From Cucumis sativus (Eukaryota; Streptophyta; Magnoliopsida; Cucurbitales; Cucurbitaceae), in assembly GCF_000004075.3 (NCBI RefSeq), contig NC_026658.2, positions 1,302,001 through 1,366,000 of the forward strand: DNA of 64,000 nt, written 5' to 3'. Positions 11,400 through 24,398 of this stretch are shown here, in pieces. The position numbers and the translations under genes were made by a program. The notes below the pieces were generated by a model. It ran no database searches. It was not told the origin of the DNA and was given only the letters and a program-made list of their open reading frames with translations. Every line of letters begins with the position of its first letter. The stretch's first letter is position 1.

Positions 11400-12860
11400 T
11401 TACGTCTAGCAATGTATTTGTTTTGTTTGTATATATATATACACAGCAAATTAATTCCAATTAACAATATATATTATATGTAATGATAAATAAATAATGA
11501 AATATATATCATTTAAATTGACTAAAACTTACCTGCAGACTTGTCTCCAGCATATAGTTGGACCATTCTTATTCTGCCACGTCACAAACCTTTTCTTTTA
11601 TATATATGATTTTGGTTTTTTTTTTTTCCGTTTTTCTAAGAGACATTTTCTATAATCGGAGAAGAGGGGTTTGTAAAAATTTCATTTTAACGTGAATGCT
11701 AGCTACCAAAAATAGGAAAAGAAAAGTTTATTCACGTGAATCAAAATCTACGTTAGCTTCAGTCCATTTTAATACCTCCAATATATGCAATACCCAAGTC
11801 TTTCATCACAAATAATTTATTTTATTGGTCAACATTTGTGTAGTATAGTAGCTGCAGCTGCAATAATGTTGAGATGTTGACCTATACTTAGCATATTATC
11901 GACATACAACCACATCATTGTCATCATTATTCTCATTACTTTTGACATATACACATTTGTCACATTCATTAATTTTAAACTCACATTTGCCTTGTCGAAT
12001 TTTTCATGCTCTTGTTTTGGTGTTTGTTTTATTAATTTGCAAACTTTTGTTTCGTGACCGAAAAAAAATAAATCTTTCACGTTGTTGTACGTAGGTCTCT
12101 TCATCTAACTTACTATTAAAAAGATTGTTTTGACATCCATTCGATGTATCTAAAATCCATACTAAGTTGATTACTTTCTTTTAAGACATTAACTAAATTA
12201 AATTTAAAGAAATGAAAAGTGAAAGAGAACAAAAGAACTAAGATCTGGAAAAATAAAATAAAATTTTGAAGAAGTTTTGGTTTTCTGCTCTAGTCAAATG
12301 TATAGTTTTTTTTTTGTATGAAGCGTAAATATTTTGTCAAATATTTTATTTATGATAATTAATGTTAGTTATAAAATTTTAAAATAGACAAGTGAGTGTT
12401 CTTGCCTGTTGGGTATGATGAGATAGCTTATTGTCCATTCTATAGAAAGATGAATGAGGAGAAAGCTATTGACATTCATGTTTTGAGGAGTTTATGGTTG
12501 ATTAAGCCATATATTTTGTTTTGTTATTTTAATGTGAAGTGTATGGTTGAAGAAAAAGTGAATTGTTTATATGTTTTGATAAAATCTTATAAGCAATTTA
12601 TTTATTTTAATAAAATTCTGATAAATAATCTTAGTTCATCCAACCATAGGGACTTGTCCCAAAACAATAACATAGGGCGATGTATGACAACTTTATAGCT
12701 ATGTCACGACTCAAAATAGAGAATCATTTCACAATTTTCATGGAATATAAATTCGTTATCAAAAGATGGGTATATATAGTCTTGGATTCTGTGGCATTAG
12801 AATTTTCTACTCCAACTTACCTACCACATATGGATGGGGAAGAAGAAGATGAACAAAAAT
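11400..12860. other. Intergenic spacer between ERF and GT47 genes
   Basis: No gene recognised. The small open frames do not resemble known proteins. A 26-base stretch near 12433 (ATAGAAAGATGAATGA core) also occurs near 11082, suggesting an old local duplication. The right-hand part is the likely promoter of the GT47 gene. Confidence 0.5.
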
Positions 12861-12865
12861 GTTAA

Positions 12866-13362
12866 TTGGGGAGGGAATTGATACAGAAAGCGGACCTGCC
12901 GAAGGTTGAGAGACCATTTTCTGAAAGCAGGAAAATGGGTTTCTCTCTTAAGCCATCTTCCATGGCTTATCAGAGATTTGGACTTTGTATCAACCTACTC
13001 CCTTCCAACTTTACTAATTTTTTCATCTCTTTCCCATGGAAGGTTCTCCATTCTTGCTGTGATTTCACTGTTCTTTACCAAATCAACATATCCCTTCTCT
13101 GTTTCTTCAAGCAATTCCATTTCTTTATCTCTCCCCTTCTCTTTAAACTCTTTAATTTCCCCATTTCGTCTCTAAATCTATTTTCTAAGAAACCCTTCTC
13201 CTTCCAACAACCTCCCTTTCGACATCCCAACCATTTGGGTTTCCTAGTTCTTCAAATACACTCTGCTCTTTCTCCTCTTCTTCAAAGGAAAACCCACAAC
13301 CCATTTTGGTTTTTGCTCTTTTTGTAACGCCAGCTCTCTGATTTGGGTTCTTCAGGTGGGAG
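12866..13362 (+). promoter_or_regulatory. Leader region of GT47 gene
   Basis: CT-rich sequence immediately before the GT47 start codon, typical of a plant 5' untranslated leader. It contains upstream ATGs (for example at 12935), so either an intron removes part of it or translation is modulated. The transcription start cannot be fixed from sequence alone. Confidence 0.4.
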
Positions 13363-15530
13363 ATGATGAAGCTCTGGTTGTGGGTTTTCGCCATTTTTTT
13401 GGTTTCGAGGATTGCCGCTGTTCCCAATGCTGTTCCCACTGAAAGAATTTCAGGTTTATTATTGTTCTTTTATGCTTTTGCTTTTAACTTTCAAAATTGT
13501 TTTTGTATTGATCTGCTCGGTTTTACTACTGTTATCTTGATCCTCATTTCTGATCAGTATTGGGATTTTCTATTTTTCCAAGATTTCTTGTTTCCCCAAT
13601 TATGTTCTGTAATTGTAAAACTAGTTGAGTTATTGTGAGTCAGATTCTGCTCTAGTTCAGTGATTACATAGATTCTCGCTGGCATAGCGAGAACTTCATG
13701 TTCATATTCTGCAAGTTTTTTTGAACTCTAAAATCTCTGAATTTCAGTGTGATTTGTAGTTTGATCTCAACCGTTGGCATATTTGGTAATGTGGTTTGTT
13801 TATGGATTCAGGAAGTGCTGGTGATGTCTTAGAAGATAACCCAGTTGGAAGATTGAAAGTATATGTTTATGATCTTCCAAGCAAATACAATAAGAAGACT
13901 CTTCAAAAGGATCCAAGATGTCTCACTCATATGTTTGCTGCTGAGATTTACATGCATAGGTTCTTGTTGAACAGTCCTGTCAGAACACTCAATCCCGACG
14001 AAGCCGATTGGTTTTATACTCCAATTTATGTCACCTGTGACCTCACCCCCAATGGCTTACCGTTGCCCTTTAAATCCCCTCGAATGATGCGAAGTGCCAT
14101 TCAACTTATCTCTTCCAATTGGCCTTATTGGAATAGAACAGAGGGCGCCGATCACTTCTTTGTTGTGCCTCATGACTTTGGTGCCTGCTTTCATTATCAG
14201 GTACCTTAACATACTTTCCCACTGCTATAGTATGTATACAAGATTACATATAGTGATATCCTTGGTTAAATATGTTGTTTGGGCTTAGGTGTTATTGAAC
14301 ATTGTATGAGAGCAAGTGGTCATATGTCGAACTGCCATGATAACATTTTCGTTCTAATTAATGTCGTTGGTCACTCGTGGATCTTATATCAATTTTCAAG
14401 CTTGCAAGAGAGGAGTATTACAAAGTGTATTGAAAACTTAAATACGTTATAACCTCTTAATTTTAGTTATCATTCGATGTGATATCGGAGTATGAAATCC
14501 TATCTTGAAATCTATTTCTTCCTCATTTAGTATTGGTAATCACTTGTTGGGTTTGTGCTCATTTTCAAATCCACAAAATAAGTTCATTAAGAATTTGTAT
14601 AAATGGTTATATATATCATTGTGCTCTTGAATCTTGATTGTTGTATTGTGTAGGAGGAGAAGGCTATTGACCGTGGAATTCTTCCCTTGCTCCAACGTGC
14701 AACTTTGGTTCAAACTTTTGGACAAAGGAACCATGTTTGCTTGAATGAGGGTTCCATCACTATTCCTCCATACTGTCCTCCCCAGAAAATGAAAACTCAC
14801 CTGATCCCTTCGGAAACTCCTCGTTCTATCTTCGTCTATTTCCGTGGATTGTTTTATGATGTTAACAATGACCCAGAAGGTGGTTATTACGCAAGGTGCG
14901 TATCAGTTATGCCATTATTAGTTTTTTACATTCCTATTATGGAACAGGGTTGAGTACAACACCAATAGGGCATAGAAGTTCGACTTTGTGTTTTGACGAT
15001 TTAATTGAACCTACAGAGGTGCAAGAGCAGCTGTGTGGGAGAACTTCAAAAACAATCCTCTCTTTGACATCTCTACCGACCATCCAACGACATATTATGA
15101 AGATATGCAGCGGGCAATTTTCTGTTTATGTCCTCTTGGGTGGGCGCCATGGAGTCCAAGGCTGGTGGAAGCTGTGGTGTTTGGTTGTATCCCAGTTATC
15201 ATAGCAGATGACATTGTGTTGCCTTTTGCCGATGCTATTCCATGGGAAGAAATTGGTGTGTTTGTAGACGAAAAAGACGTGTCCAACCTCGACACAATCC
15301 TGACATCAATACCACCCGACGTGATACTGAGGAAGCAAAGACTGCTAGCAAATCCATCAATGAAACGAGCAATGATGTTCCCACAACCAGCTCAATCAGG
15401 TGATGCTTTCCATCAGATTCTGAATGGCTTGGCTCGAAAATTGCCGCACGATAAGGGTGTTTACTTGAAGCCTGGTGAGAGGATTTTGAATTGGACTGCA
15501 GGACCTGTGGGGGACCTGAAGCCTTGGTAG
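13363..15530 (+). CDS. IRX10L: GT47 xylan xylosyltransferase, IRX10-like
   Basis: Golgi glycosyltransferase of family GT47 (exostosin fold). IRX10/IRX10L proteins elongate the beta-1,4-xylan backbone of secondary and primary walls. Exons: 13363-13453, 13812-14200, 14654-14895, 15017-15530; all introns are GT-AG and phases match, giving 411 residues (the Arabidopsis homologue is about 415). The N-terminus is a hydrophobic signal/anchor (MMKLWLWVFAIFLVSRIAA). Conserved blocks follow: VGRLKVYVYDLPSKYN, the DADH-like zone ADHFFVVPHDFGACFHYQ, RSIFVYFRGLFYDVN, and the sugar-nucleotide-binding region CLCPLGWAPWSPRL with EAVVFGCIPVI. It ends in the family hallmark NWTAGPVGDLKPW. The start was chosen because the signal segment begins there; a second ATG follows at once. 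The gene looks intact. IRX10 and IRX10L are hard to separate without a tree. Confidence 0.95.
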
Positions 15531-15534
15531 ATAA

Positions 15535-16150
15535 GATGTTTCATAATATTTGGATGCTGTTTGTAATCCATACAAAATATATAAGAATCCTTCAAAGTTT
15601 TGATTGATTACAGGTACATAGTTTTAAGTGTCTCTTAGTTCCATGGTATAGGCGATCCATTTGATTAAGAACATTAAGAAAGTGTAACAATCCCTGATGA
15701 ATATTCAACTCATTTTATTGTTCTCCAAGGCCAGTAGAACAAGGTCTTATGAACTGCAGGCAAGAATTCCCTTACTAAAGAAAATGGCTGAATCAGTAAC
15801 TAAAACTTTTTCAAACTACAAGTGAATTGCTGCGGTCTGTTCGCAAATTTTTGAAATACCCTCCCAAGCCCAAAATGATTCTTGAACTTTTGGCATTTTG
15901 CTTATATCATCAGCCAACTTTACAAAATTATTGTGAGTTTTACAAAAACATAATTGGTATTTTAACACTTAAATTTTTACATCTTTTAAAAGTTCACGAG
16001 GATCTTTTACTATCGAGTTAGTCGGAATCACACCCCTAAACTTTTAATTTAATCAAGTATGCCCTTAAAATTAATCGATGGTTGCAATTAGCCACCCTTT
16101 AAACTTCCGGTATAATTTTTAAGATTTGTCATTTAGTAATAAAATAAAAC
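15535..16150. other. 3' flank of GT47 gene
   Basis: Probably the 3' untranslated region followed by spacer. No further coding exon is seen. Confidence 0.5.
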
Positions 16151-16154
16151 TTAG

Positions 16155-16345
16155 GACATTTTCAAATATAGCGTAATGAATCAAAATATTTACAAAATAT
16201 AGAAATCTTTTAGATTTCATCAATGATAGACATGGTAGACTTCTACCCGTGTATTTAATAAATATTAATGTTTATCATTGATAGAATATGATATTATGTT
16301 ATATTTTGTAAATATTTTGATCAGTTTTGTTATTTTCAATACAAA
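16155..16345. mobile_element. MITE-like foldback repeat, copy 1
   Basis: Perfect 21-base inverted repeats (16181-16201 against 16300-16320; core TCAAAATATTTACAAAATAT) lie inside longer imperfect arms beginning with ATTTTCAAATATA and ending with TATTTTCAAT. The centre has ATGATAGA/TATCATTG half-palindromes. No coding capacity. The same arms recur near 60.8 kb and, more decayed, near 17.1 kb, so this is a dispersed non-autonomous element family. The superfamily cannot be assigned without a target-site duplication. Confidence 0.6.
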
Positions 16346-16607
16346 CTGAAGTAAGAATGGGGAAGTAGAAGACATGTGGATTTGGTCCTTTAATTGATGG
16401 CTACTTGCTTGGCTGCACATGCATATACAACCTTTGGTTTGGACTTAGGAGGGAGGGAGAGAGAGAGGCACAAAGGAATATATATCCCTTCGTACACAAC
16501 AAGGGCTGGGGTCATATTGACTATACCATTGCTTCACTTTTAAATGATGACCCACCAATCTCACCTTTTTCCTAAAACAAAATTTATTATGGTGGTTTAT
16601 TCTAAAT

Positions 16608-16610
<3 letters not shown>

Positions 16611-16666
<56 letters not shown>
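16611..16666. repeat. AT dinucleotide microsatellite, 28 units
   Basis: An uninterrupted (AT)28 run, highly slippage-prone. Confidence 0.98.
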
Positions 16667-16668
<2 letters not shown>

Positions 16669-16734
16669 TTACATTTTTTTCAAACTTTGATAGAAGCAAG
16701 ATTAGGATAACGTATTAATAGTTTTTTAGTGCAA

Positions 16735-16830
16735 CAATAAATATATGAAGGTAGATCGAGCCTCTAACTTCTAAGTTGAAGTTTATGTTAATTATTACCA
16801 CATTAAGCTAAACTCACTTTGACTTATGTA
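16735..16830 (-). mobile_element. Possible tRNA-derived SINE fragment
   Basis: Read on the minus strand, an A-box-like TTTAGCTTAATGTGG is followed by a B-box-like GAGGCTCGATCT about 45 bases later. The same arrangement (AAAGTGAGTTTAGCT... then GGTTCGAAC) occurs at 51.25 kb, supporting a dispersed tRNA-related family. Confidence 0.45.
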
Positions 16831-17094
16831 TTTTAGAATGATGATTGTTTGTTTTGAATTTTAAATATATATAAACCGGTAAATTGCTACATTAAAGTTT
16901 GAGGCATAAGATATTACAAGATTAAAAGTAAAGAAATTATATCACAATCTAAAGCTTCTAAACTAAGATTCCATTAGGTAATTATTTAGGTTTTTGTTTT
17001 TCAAAATTAAACCAATTAGGCACTAATTTCACCCACCCCTAAGTTTCTTGTTTCCCTATTCAACTACTTCTTTTAAACTTAAAAAAAAAAAGAA

Positions 17095-17275
17095 ATTTTT
17101 TAAAAAATAACAAATTTTATAAATTATTTACAAAATATTTACAACATATAACAAATTTTATCACTGATTAGTCATTGATATGCTATAGTGATAAAATAAT
17201 ATCATTGATATAATCCAAAGTTTTGCTATAACTCGTAAATATTTTAATTTGTTTTGCTATTTTAAAAGCTCTTGA
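17095..17275. mobile_element. MITE-like foldback repeat, decayed copy
   Basis: The left part (ACAAAATATTTACAACATAT) and right part (CGTAAATATTTTAATTTGTTTTGCTATTTT) match the arms of the 16.2 kb and 60.8 kb elements in inverted orientation. The centre again has ATCACTGAT and TATAGTGATA half-palindromes. Identity is lower than in the other copies. Confidence 0.45.
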
Positions 17276-17279
17276 AAAA

Positions 17280-18990
17280 ACATTTTTAAGAGCTTTTCTT
17301 TATTTGTAGAATTTGGCAAGAATAATTCAGCTTTTATTTTTATTAAAAGCCCAACAAAATATTATAAAAATTTGAGATAAAATAGACTTAATTTTCCTTT
17401 TAGAAAAAACCTTAAGAGCATATTTTGGGCTATGGTTATGCAAGACTCTAAAGATCCTCAATTATCTACCGTAAACACAATTTCAAAATCTTTAAATTGT
17501 TACACCTCTATCTACAATAAATATTATTTCAAAATTCTCCATTGTCCGTGATAAACACTATTTAAAAACCTTTAATTACCACAAAATTTATTATTTGTTA
17601 CTGTTTTTACTATCTACGTTCATTATTTATTATTATTCTCTATAATATTTACTATTTTTTTCAAACTAAAATAATCCACACTACAAACACATCTCAATCT
17701 AAAATAACCTACGTTCGAGTTAATTCGAATTTTTAGAAATGGATATTTGATACTTTTGGTCACTGTCACCAAAAAGATGGAAAAATAAACATTATTAGTC
17801 ATTGTTGACATTACCATATTGAACTTTGCTTTTATTTATTATTTATATATATACACTTAACTTTATTAAGGAAAGTCTCTATTTTTATCGTGTGTTTGAA
17901 AATATTTACAAAACTGAGTAAAACTTCTATCAGTGTTTATTAGATTTAAAATTTCGGTATATTTAATTTAATTTTGTTATATTTATAATTTTTTAATAAA
18001 CTTTTTTGTGACCTTTTCTCTTTTTGTTTTTATTTTTCACATGATCCAAGTTTGGGTTAAAATATCAGGTGGTGGGTAAAGGGAAAAAGGCACTGTCTTT
18101 CCTGCCCCACTGGGAATTGGTTGATCTATCCTTGAATATCATAATCCAACTATGTTGAAAATAATTAATCTTTTTTATCTCTTATTTAATTTACAAATAT
18201 TTAAAAATATTTTGTATTCGTTTCTAGGTTTCAACAGGGATTTAGTATGAGAGATAGAAGAAAAAAATTCAAACTTCTAAACCGAAATAAATATATGTTA
18301 TTAGTGTTCAATCCACAACAATCGTATCTAAAATCTAATATTATTTGGTTGATGTACTCTCAAGAAGGCTTAAAACCATCACAATGACCATTAAATATGT
18401 ATTTTGTTTCTAAATCAATAGTGTATTAATTAAGAAAAAGAACCAATTTGAGATGACAAATATTGAAGTTTATGAATTAAATTTTGTTTTCTCTTTGTGA
18501 TAATCTTTTTAATACAACAATCGTACGATTCAGAATTAAATCTCCAGCCTCTAAAAATACGTACAGCTAGCTTTACTCTTTATTATAATCGGAGGTTGGT
18601 TGGCACCAACCAGCCGCCACAAAAGAAATCTCAAAAGAGCAGAGTTGGTTTGGGTCAAACTCAAACCACTCTTCCAATTCAATTCATCTCTGAAGTACAT
18701 ATTCTATCCTCTTTTTTCCACTTTTTTTAATCTCTATCCCTTCATTGTTTTCTCACCTATTCAAATAACAACTAATTACATTGTATGAATGACTCGAATT
18801 TCCCCTTCTACATGAATCTTGTGTTCCAACTTATTGTTCTAATAAACCTTTAAAGAAGAAGATAGAATTATGAATACGAGTATTTGAATTTTTAACTTAT
18901 ATTAGAGTTAGGAGGAGGTCGTTGGGAGCTTAAAACCCTGTACCCTTTTCATCGTTTATAACGAGAGTCTTCCTTCCTTTCTACAAACCC
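17280..18990. other. Spacer and transaldolase upstream region
   Basis: AT-rich with no gene. A further very decayed foldback copy may lie at 17885-18000. The last few hundred bases are the likely promoter of the transaldolase gene. Confidence 0.5.
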
Positions 18991-19065
18991 ACCAAAAGCA
19001 TCTTCCCATTTCACCAACCATCTTCTTCCTCGCCTTCGCGGCTCTTCCTTGGATCGCTTCCTCGC

Positions 19066-21890
19066 ATGGCTTCCATTTCCAAGCTTTCCACTCCCATCTC
19101 TTCTCCTACTTTATCTTCCTCTTTCAACCCTCGATCTTCCCTCTCCTCCAACTCCTTCCTTGCCTTCCGCCCTTCTTCTGACTTCTTCACCAAGCTCTCC
19201 GCCTCTAGGTTGTCCGTTCAGAGAGGCTCCGATTTGAAGGGCTCCTTGTTGTACGTTTCTTTTCTTTTCTTGGGTTTTATGTGATTTTGATCGGTGGTTT
19301 GGCGATTTTTCATTCTCGGCTTCTTTCTGTTTTTCTGGGAAGATCTGTTTGATGCTTATGTTTTGTCGGTTTCTATGTGTTTCGTTTTGTTTATGTGGCG
19401 ATGGGTTTTTTTTTTATTATCTTGTTTCAATTTTGTGATCTCTCTTTTCCCGGCTATGGATGGTTCATTTCTTCCTGTTTGAATGACTGGTGTGTAGAAC
19501 TGCATTAGAAGGATCTGTCTTTTTTTTTCTTTCTTTCTTTCTTTTTATGATTCTTAGATCTTAGTGTATCATGCATCGTCTTGAATTGTGGGTTTGCTTT
19601 TCAAGTTGATGATCTAGCATAGAATAGGATTGTTTAATCTCTCTATAGATGTTACCTCATGGTTTTTTAGCTAATTTCTTACTGTGCTTCAGTGTGTTCA
19701 GTTCTGGAAATGATAATAATCTGAGAAATATAGGCAGTCATATATTTCGTCTGGATTGAACTCATTCGAGAACTCGCAAGTCTCTGACAACAGAGATTGG
19801 GTTTTGACTTTGAAGTTGAATAGAAACCTACAGAATTTTCTGATTTATAATGATTATTTCGTTTGCATTATTGTATATAAATTTCAATGGTGCGATTGTT
19901 CTTAGCTGGTTGGACAATCTGTGCCTCCAAGTGGGGTCTGTCTGAATGCTCGAAATGAATTGATTAGCACTCCAAACTTTGGAGGCTTGTCTATGTTTAA
20001 CATCTGTTTATCCTCTGATTGTGTTGGGCTACTTATGTGAAACTATGGATATGTTGTTATTGCAGTGTTAGGTGTTCCCAAGGTGATGGAAATGGAATCC
20101 CAGTGAAGAGAACAGTGCTTCATGATCTCTATGAAAAGGAAGGACAGTCCCCATGGTATGATAATCTCTGCCGCCCTGTCACCGATCTGCTCCCTCTTAT
20201 TTCTAAGGGTGTCAGAGGTGTAACTAGCAACCCAGCAGTAAGTGTTAAGATCTTACTCTTTTCATGAAAAGAAAGAATACGAACAAGTAATTTTGAAATC
20301 AGCAATGCAGGTTTCTTGTGGTTTCATTGACAATCTTTTTTTTTTTTTTTTTGTAACTTTTGCCTTCTATAATCTAACAGATTTTCCAGAAAGCAATTTC
20401 GTCTTCAAATGCTTACAACGACCAATTCAGGTTTTTTTTTTCAAACCTTTTGTACTTTATTACACTATGATCACTTCTACATTATATGGATGTTGATCGC
20501 ATTCATGGAATTTTCAGAGAACTTGTTCAATCGGGAAAAGATATTGAAAGTGCATATTGGGAGCTCGTGGTGAAGGATATTCAAGATGCATGCAAACTTT
20601 TTGAGCCTATCTATGATCAAACAGATGCTGGTGATGGCTATGTTTCAGTCGAAGTGTCTCCAAAGCTTGCTGATGATACTGAAGGAACCGTTGAGGCTGC
20701 AAAGTGGCTCCACAAAGTCGTTAGCCGCCCCAATGTGTACATCAAGATCCCTGCTACTGCTGCTTGCATCCCATCAATTAGGGATACAATTGCAAATGGC
20801 ATAAGTGTCAATGTGACTGTAAGTTTTTTCTCTACGCAAGATGCATCCTTGGTTCTTTTTATGATTGACTGTTGCATACTTGGATGCGCTTGTCACAGCT
20901 GCAATATCCATTGACGCTAGAATTAGAAATCTAAACTCTGTTTGGTTGACTTTTTAAATGTTAACAAATATTTTGGAGTGGAAAAAGGTATTTTTGAGTA
21001 TTTAGAAGGTTGACGTTCTTAGTTTTTAGTCTTTTTGCAACATCTGGGAAAGTGGTTGGTAGCCTAACATTCATTTTCATGATTCTTTACACAGCTCATA
21101 TTCTCCATTGCTCGATATGAGGCAGTCATTGATGCTTACTTGGATGGGCTTGAAGCTTCAGGTCTCAGCGACCTTTCTAGAGTCACAAGTGTTGCTTCCT
21201 TCTTTGTAAGTCGAGTCGACACCCTTATCGACAAATTGCTTGAGAAAATTGGAACCCCAGAGGCCCTTGATCTGCGAGGAAAGGTGACTGCATCATTATT
21301 TCCAGAATTTAACTTTTCACTTATGCAAACTTATGGTAAGATTCGCTGACCAATATTTGGAATGCTGAATATTTTAGGCTGCGGTCGCTCAAGCTGCCCT
21401 TGCTTATCAGCTCTACCAGAAGAAGTTTTCAGGCCCAAGATGGGAGGCTCTAGTGAAGAAGGGTGCAAAAAAGCAAAGGTTGCTCTGGGCATCTACAAGT
21501 GTTAAGAACCCAGCATACCCCGACACTTTATACGTTGCCCCACTCATTGGACCTGACACTGTAAGTGACTAACATGGCACGCTATCAAATTCGATTAAAC
21601 ACGCATTCTCTTTTCTTATCTGAATTGTGGCACTTCCCTCTCAGGTTTCAACCATGCCTGACCAAGCTCTTGAGGCATTTGTTGACCACGGAATCGTTTC
21701 AAGGACTATCGATTCAAACGTGTCCGAGGCGGAAGGAATATACAGTGCACTGGAGAAGCTGGGAATCGACTGGAATGAAGTTGGGAATCAGCTTGAAATT
21801 GAAGGAGTGGATTCTTTCAAGAAGAGCTTTGACAGCCTGCTTAATACTCTCCAAGACAAGGGCAACTCTCTTAAATTGGTAAGCCATTAA
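19066..21890 (+). CDS. Transaldolase, plastid-type
   Basis: Catalyses transfer of a dihydroxyacetone unit from sedoheptulose-7-phosphate to glyceraldehyde-3-phosphate in the pentose phosphate pathway; probably plastid-localised. Exons: 19066-19250, 20066-20237, 20381-20430, 20518-20818, 21095-21283, 21378-21560, 21645-21890; all GT-AG with consistent phases, 441 residues. The first ~60 residues are Ser/Leu/Phe-rich and lack acidic residues, as in a chloroplast transit peptide ([18 protein letters not shown]). The TIM-barrel enzyme follows. RGVTSNPA marks the first strand, and [10 protein letters not shown] contains the Schiff-base lysine (about Lys212). SVNVTLIFSI and [10 protein letters not shown] are further conserved blocks. 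Intact. Eudicots carry two related transaldolases (Arabidopsis TRA1- and TRA2-type); the FKBP19 and SFC neighbourhood favours the TRA2-type locus. Confidence 0.95.
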
Positions 21891-24390
21891 AACTTGTGAG
21901 TTGAGGATCAAAGTGTTGTGATGAGGAGAAAGTTAATAAAAAAAGTGGCGTGTTCTTATTTGCTGCTGTAAAATGTTTTCATTCAGTGTCTTAAAAAGAC
22001 CTTGATCTTGGATGTAATATATATATATATATTATATATATATGTTGGTTAGTGCATGTTTTTTAGGGATTGAAATTTTGAGGGGTTTTTTTTTAGTAAT
22101 ATTGTTGTTTTTTCCTTTCAGGTTTTTTAGAATATATTTGGTTTCGCCATTTTTCATTTCTATGGAACATTTTGTATACAGAATTTGGAACAAAATAATG
22201 TTTTGTTGTTTCTCAATCAATATTCTGAGAGATCTGAATCTCAAACACAATTTATGAAAATTATAGAAAGTAAGAGTAGGTTTCTTCTTATGAAACCTTT
22301 AAAAGGCTATTTTGAAACAGATAAAATAGTTCAACAGTTTTTCCAAAAAAATGCTATTTTCCATATTTGTCTTATTATTTTTTGTTGAAATTTAGGGCAG
22401 GTAGTAATTATATATACAGCACAAAAATTAGTAAATGATTAAAAAGTTGCCTGCCATTTCACCATTTTTCGGGTTTTTAGATAGTAATACCAACTATCTT
22501 TTTTAAATTGTAAAAATAACAAATTTAAAAGTAGATCATATTAGATTATCGTTATAATAATTTTTTTTGTCATATTAGATTAAAGTTAGAATTAGATGAA
22601 AGATTTTGTGATGTGTGGGTTTCAAAACATAGCGGAACTAGGAAATAAGAAATTAATAATGTAATAGGAAACTTTATATTTTTTTTTTCATTATAGAAAA
22701 ATACTTTTACGACCTTGTGAACATATATATTTAAAAACTCATGGACTAAAAATATACCCTCATAAAAATAAATACAACAAGAGAGAAAAACCATGGAAAG
22801 AAAAATGAAAAAAATAACTGACTTGGTGTGTTTTTATTTTATTATTAGAGCAGTAAATATTTTAGTGTTTTTTATATTTATGTAAATTTGTAAAGAGAAT
22901 AATTTGTAATAAGAGAAATTAGGAATGAAATAAAATATCTTCCAATTAAGGCATGTGATTTCCATTATTTTCCATATTTGTGTCTTTTAGAATTGTTTAA
23001 ATAAGAAAAACTAGAAATTAATAAGGCTTGTCATGAAGTTTCAAGTAATATCCTAACATATATTATTAAGCTATTCATGAAGAAAAAAATTAGCCATTTA
23101 AAATCATTGTTGTAATTTGACTCATTTAATAAGGTTAGTGTGTGGAAAGATCAAACTTAAGATATATGATTTGTGGTATATAATAAACTTGAATTTCTAC
23201 TAGTTCTTAATATATTTAAAATAAATAAAAAATGCCCCCGCAGTTAAAACTATCAAAAATGTCCATCAATGAGCTATTAATTAGCTACTCTGGTGCATAA
23301 TATATTTGACTGATCTAAACGATTTTTTTCAAAATTATTTTTTACACTATCTGTCAAATATAAATGTTTTTTTTTTTTTAAGATTCTTTGATTCCTTGGC
23401 TACCCAAATCTAGCGTCGATATCCCCACAATTTTTTTAAAACATCTTTTATATTTGGTACACGATTTTTAACTAAATAGCAATTTTAAAAAAATGATACA
23501 AGATTTATGGTTGAGTGAAAATAAGTAATATATCTAAAATAGAACATAAATAACTCGAAACGAAAGTGAAAAAATCATAAAGAATAATAAAAGAGATAAT
23601 TAAAAAATTGTTAAAAATTAATAAGGACAAATATGAAATTATGAAAAAATAATCACGGTTAAATATATCTTTCTTAAATTGTTATACGGACACTTACTAT
23701 GTTAGTTATATTTATAAAAATTTAACAAAAGGAAATAACTTTTATAGTACTTTATTATTTAACTTTAATAAAAAATAAAAAGTAATTTATTATTTCATAA
23801 TAAATTTTATTTTTAGTCCCAAGTTTCCTTGAATATCCATGAGTTTTGAAAAATGACATTTATGTTTGATTTTTTTAAAATTAGAAAAAATATAGTTTTA
23901 GAAAGGTATGATTTTTAAGAGTTATTATTATAATTTAAAATATCATATAATTATTTAAAGTTGGCTTCTAAAACTGTTTTCAAAAACTCAAATACTAAAA
24001 AAAAATATTTTTTTAATAATGCATTTTTAAAAATAACAAAATAAATTTAAATATTTATAAACTATAGATAAAATTCTGAGACTTTTATCATGGTCTAAAA
24101 AAGAAAACACCTAAATATGAAAGGGTGTAACATATTCATCAAAACTTAGGGTTAAAAAGTTAATATTTGTATAAGTCAAGAATATTGTTTATATATTTAT
24201 TTCCTACGTCAAAATAGGAAAGGAAATCTAAATTAGCGCGCACATTATTGGCCTACAAATAACGATCAAACCGAAACCGTCCGCACTTTTGCTCTCTATC
24301 AATTCTCTTCGTCTTCTCTCTAAATCTTCTTCGCGCCAATTTCACTTCCTAAATCCTCAAAACCTCCACAACTCCCCATTCTCTTTCTTC
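21891..24390. other. Spacer between transaldolase and MORC genes
   Basis: 3' flank of transaldolase, then very AT-rich sequence with a short (TA)n near 22018-22042. No gene is seen. The last ~150 bases (CTCTCTATC, CTTCGTC) look like the MORC leader. Confidence 0.6.
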
Positions 24391-24398
24391 TTCTCTTC

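Noticed and set aside
12866..13327. Open frame of about 150 codons (ATG at 12935) before the GT47 gene
   Set aside because: Phe/Ser-rich, CT-driven composition of a leader or intron; no homology and a stop before the real start.
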